Shown here in pieces: positions 5,618-6,585 of a DNA stretch of 6,585 nt. The stretch lies in contig VGAV01000136.1 of NCBI GenBank assembly GCA_016870695.1, positions 1 through 6,585 on the forward strand, read 5' to 3'. The position numbers and the translations under genes were made by a program. Origin of the DNA: Actinomycetota bacterium. Its GTDB lineage: Bacteria; Actinomycetota; Actinomycetes; Actinomycetales; Microbacteriaceae. The notes beneath the pieces are model-generated. The model ran no database searches, was not told the origin of the DNA, and saw only the letters and a program-made list of their open reading frames with translations. Position 1 is the stretch's first letter, and every line of letters begins with the position of its first letter.

Positions 5618-6559
5618 GTGGTGACCGATCATGCGGTGCTCTCGCGCCTCGACCTCAACCTGCTGGTGGCGCTCGACGCGCTCCTCACCGAGCGCAGCGT
5701 GACGCGCGCGGCCGACCGCCTGCACCTCAGCCAGCCCGCGCTCAGCGCCTCGCTCTCGCGCCTCCGCGCGCACTTCGACGACCAGATCCTCGCGCGGCGG
5801 GGCAACACGTACGAGCTGACCCCGTTCGCCATCCGCCTCACCGAGCACACCACCACGGCCTTGGAGGCGGCGCGGCGCGTCTTCGAGAGCCAGGCCTCCT
5901 GGTCGCCCGCGGAGTCGACGCGCGAGTTCTCCATCTACGGCTCGGACTACGGCTTCGTCACAGTGGGGACGATCGTGTCGCAGCTGGCGGCGGAGCGGGC
6001 GCCCGGCGTGCGGTTCCGGTACATGCTCCACAACCCCGGCATCGTCGAGGACGCCGCCACACGCCTGCGATCCGCCGACGGAATGGTCATCCCGCACGGG
6101 CCGGTCTCGGGTCTCCCCTACCTCGACCTGTGGCAGGACGACTGGCTCGCGGTGGTCTCCGAGGACAACGACGAGGTCGGCGAGGCGCTCACCATGCAGA
6201 ACCTCGCCGACCTCCCGTGGGTGCTGACGTTCCAATCCCGCTCGGCCTTCACCTCGGCCGCGCGGCAGGTGCAGCAGCTCGGCGTCGAGCCCCACATCGA
6301 GGTCGTGCTCGAGAGCTTCCTCTCGGTGGGACACTTCGTCAGCGGCACGCGCCGCGTCGGGCTCGTGCAGTCCGCCCTCGCCCCGCACCTGCTGCGGATC
6401 GGGGGCATCCGCGTCGTGCCGCTGCCGTTCGCGGCCACGCCCCTCGTGAGCGCGCTGTGGTGGCATCCGTCCCACGCCCGAGACCCCGAGCACGAATGGA
6501 TGCGGGGGCTCTTCGCCGAGGCGGGCCGGATCATCGCCGCCGGCCACGCCCCGGCCTGA
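5618..6559 (+). CDS. LysR-type transcriptional regulator (NodD-like effector domain), divergent from the transport operon
   Basis: The protein has 313 residues with the GTG start at 5618, normal for the LysR family (about 300). The winged helix-turn-helix is at the N-terminus: LDLNLLVALDALLTERSVTR (11-30) and the recognition region AADRLHLSQPALSASLSRLR (31-50), followed by the usual ARRGNTYELTPFA. A linker helix leads to a periplasmic-binding-protein-like effector domain from about residue 105. The DLNLL start and the domain pattern resemble the NodD/LinR branch, many of whose members control aromatic or plant-compound catabolism. It is expected to bind the CACAT-N11-ATGTG box in the intergenic region, activate the sugar operon in the presence of an effector and limit its own expression; this is inferred from the divergent arrangement. 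The in-frame GTG at 5540 has no SD at useful spacing and would add 26 non-family residues, so it was not chosen. The last 26 bases of the window after the stop show nothing recognisable. Confidence 0.93.
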   Translation: MVTDHAVLSRLDLNLLVALDALLTERSVTRAADRLHLSQPALSASLSRLRAHFDDQILARRGNTYELTPFAIRLTEHTTTALEAARRVFESQASWSPAESTREFSIYGSDYGFVTVGTIVSQLAAERAPGVRFRYMLHNPGIVEDAATRLRSADGMVIPHGPVSGLPYLDLWQDDWLAVVSEDNDEVGEALTMQNLADLPWVLTFQSRSAFTSAARQVQQLGVEPHIEVVLESFLSVGHFVSGTRRVGLVQSALAPHLLRIGGIRVVPLPFAATPLVSALWWHPSHARDPEHEWMRGLFAEAGRIIAAGHAPA

Positions 6560-6585
6560 CTCACCCCGCCGGAGCGACCGCCCGC

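Noticed and set aside
5456..6547. A 363-codon minus-strand frame opposite the LysR gene
   Set aside because: It is antisense to an unmistakable LysR protein and its product is Arg/Glu/His-rich with no recognisable domain.

Overview
This window comes from a high-GC actinobacterium. Codon third positions are almost all G or C, several genes start with GTG, Shine-Dalgarno (SD) sequences are strong AAAGG/AAGGAGG types, and the binding-protein lipobox is typical. The general look suggests Microbacteriaceae (for example Microbacterium), but that genus guess is an inference from style, not from a search.

The layout is one five-gene operon on the minus strand, read from about 5460 towards 1, with a divergent LysR-type regulator on the plus strand (5618-6559). 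In transcription order the operon holds a solute-binding lipoprotein (5393-4098), a MalF-type permease (4028-3054), a MalG-type permease (3052-2216), a hydroxypyruvate-isomerase-like TIM-barrel protein (2142-1348), and an FAD-dependent GMC oxidoreductase of the pyranose-oxidase type (1351 to beyond the left edge, so partial). The last two overlap by ATGA. No transporter ATPase, glycosidase or other catabolic gene is seen in the window.

The 224-bp divergent control region (5394-5617) holds most of the regulatory signals: a textbook LysR box CACAT-N11-ATGTG, a CATAAG direct repeat at 22-bp phasing, a likely extended -10 promoter for the regulator, a weak candidate promoter for the operon, and a LacI-like palindrome next to the binding protein's ribosome site. 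A perfect 14-bp hairpin separates the binding-protein gene from the permease genes, and a weaker stem separates the permease genes from the enzyme genes.

Working model (inference): the lipoprotein and two permeases import a sugar or glycoside, probably using a shared ATPase encoded elsewhere. The cytoplasmic flavoenzyme oxidises a ring hydroxyl to a keto group, and the TIM-barrel partner isomerises or eliminates the keto product. The LysR protein senses a substrate or intermediate and switches the operon. The substrate is not known. The flavoenzyme's substrate loop differs from that of fungal glucose 2-oxidases, so free glucose is not a safe guess.
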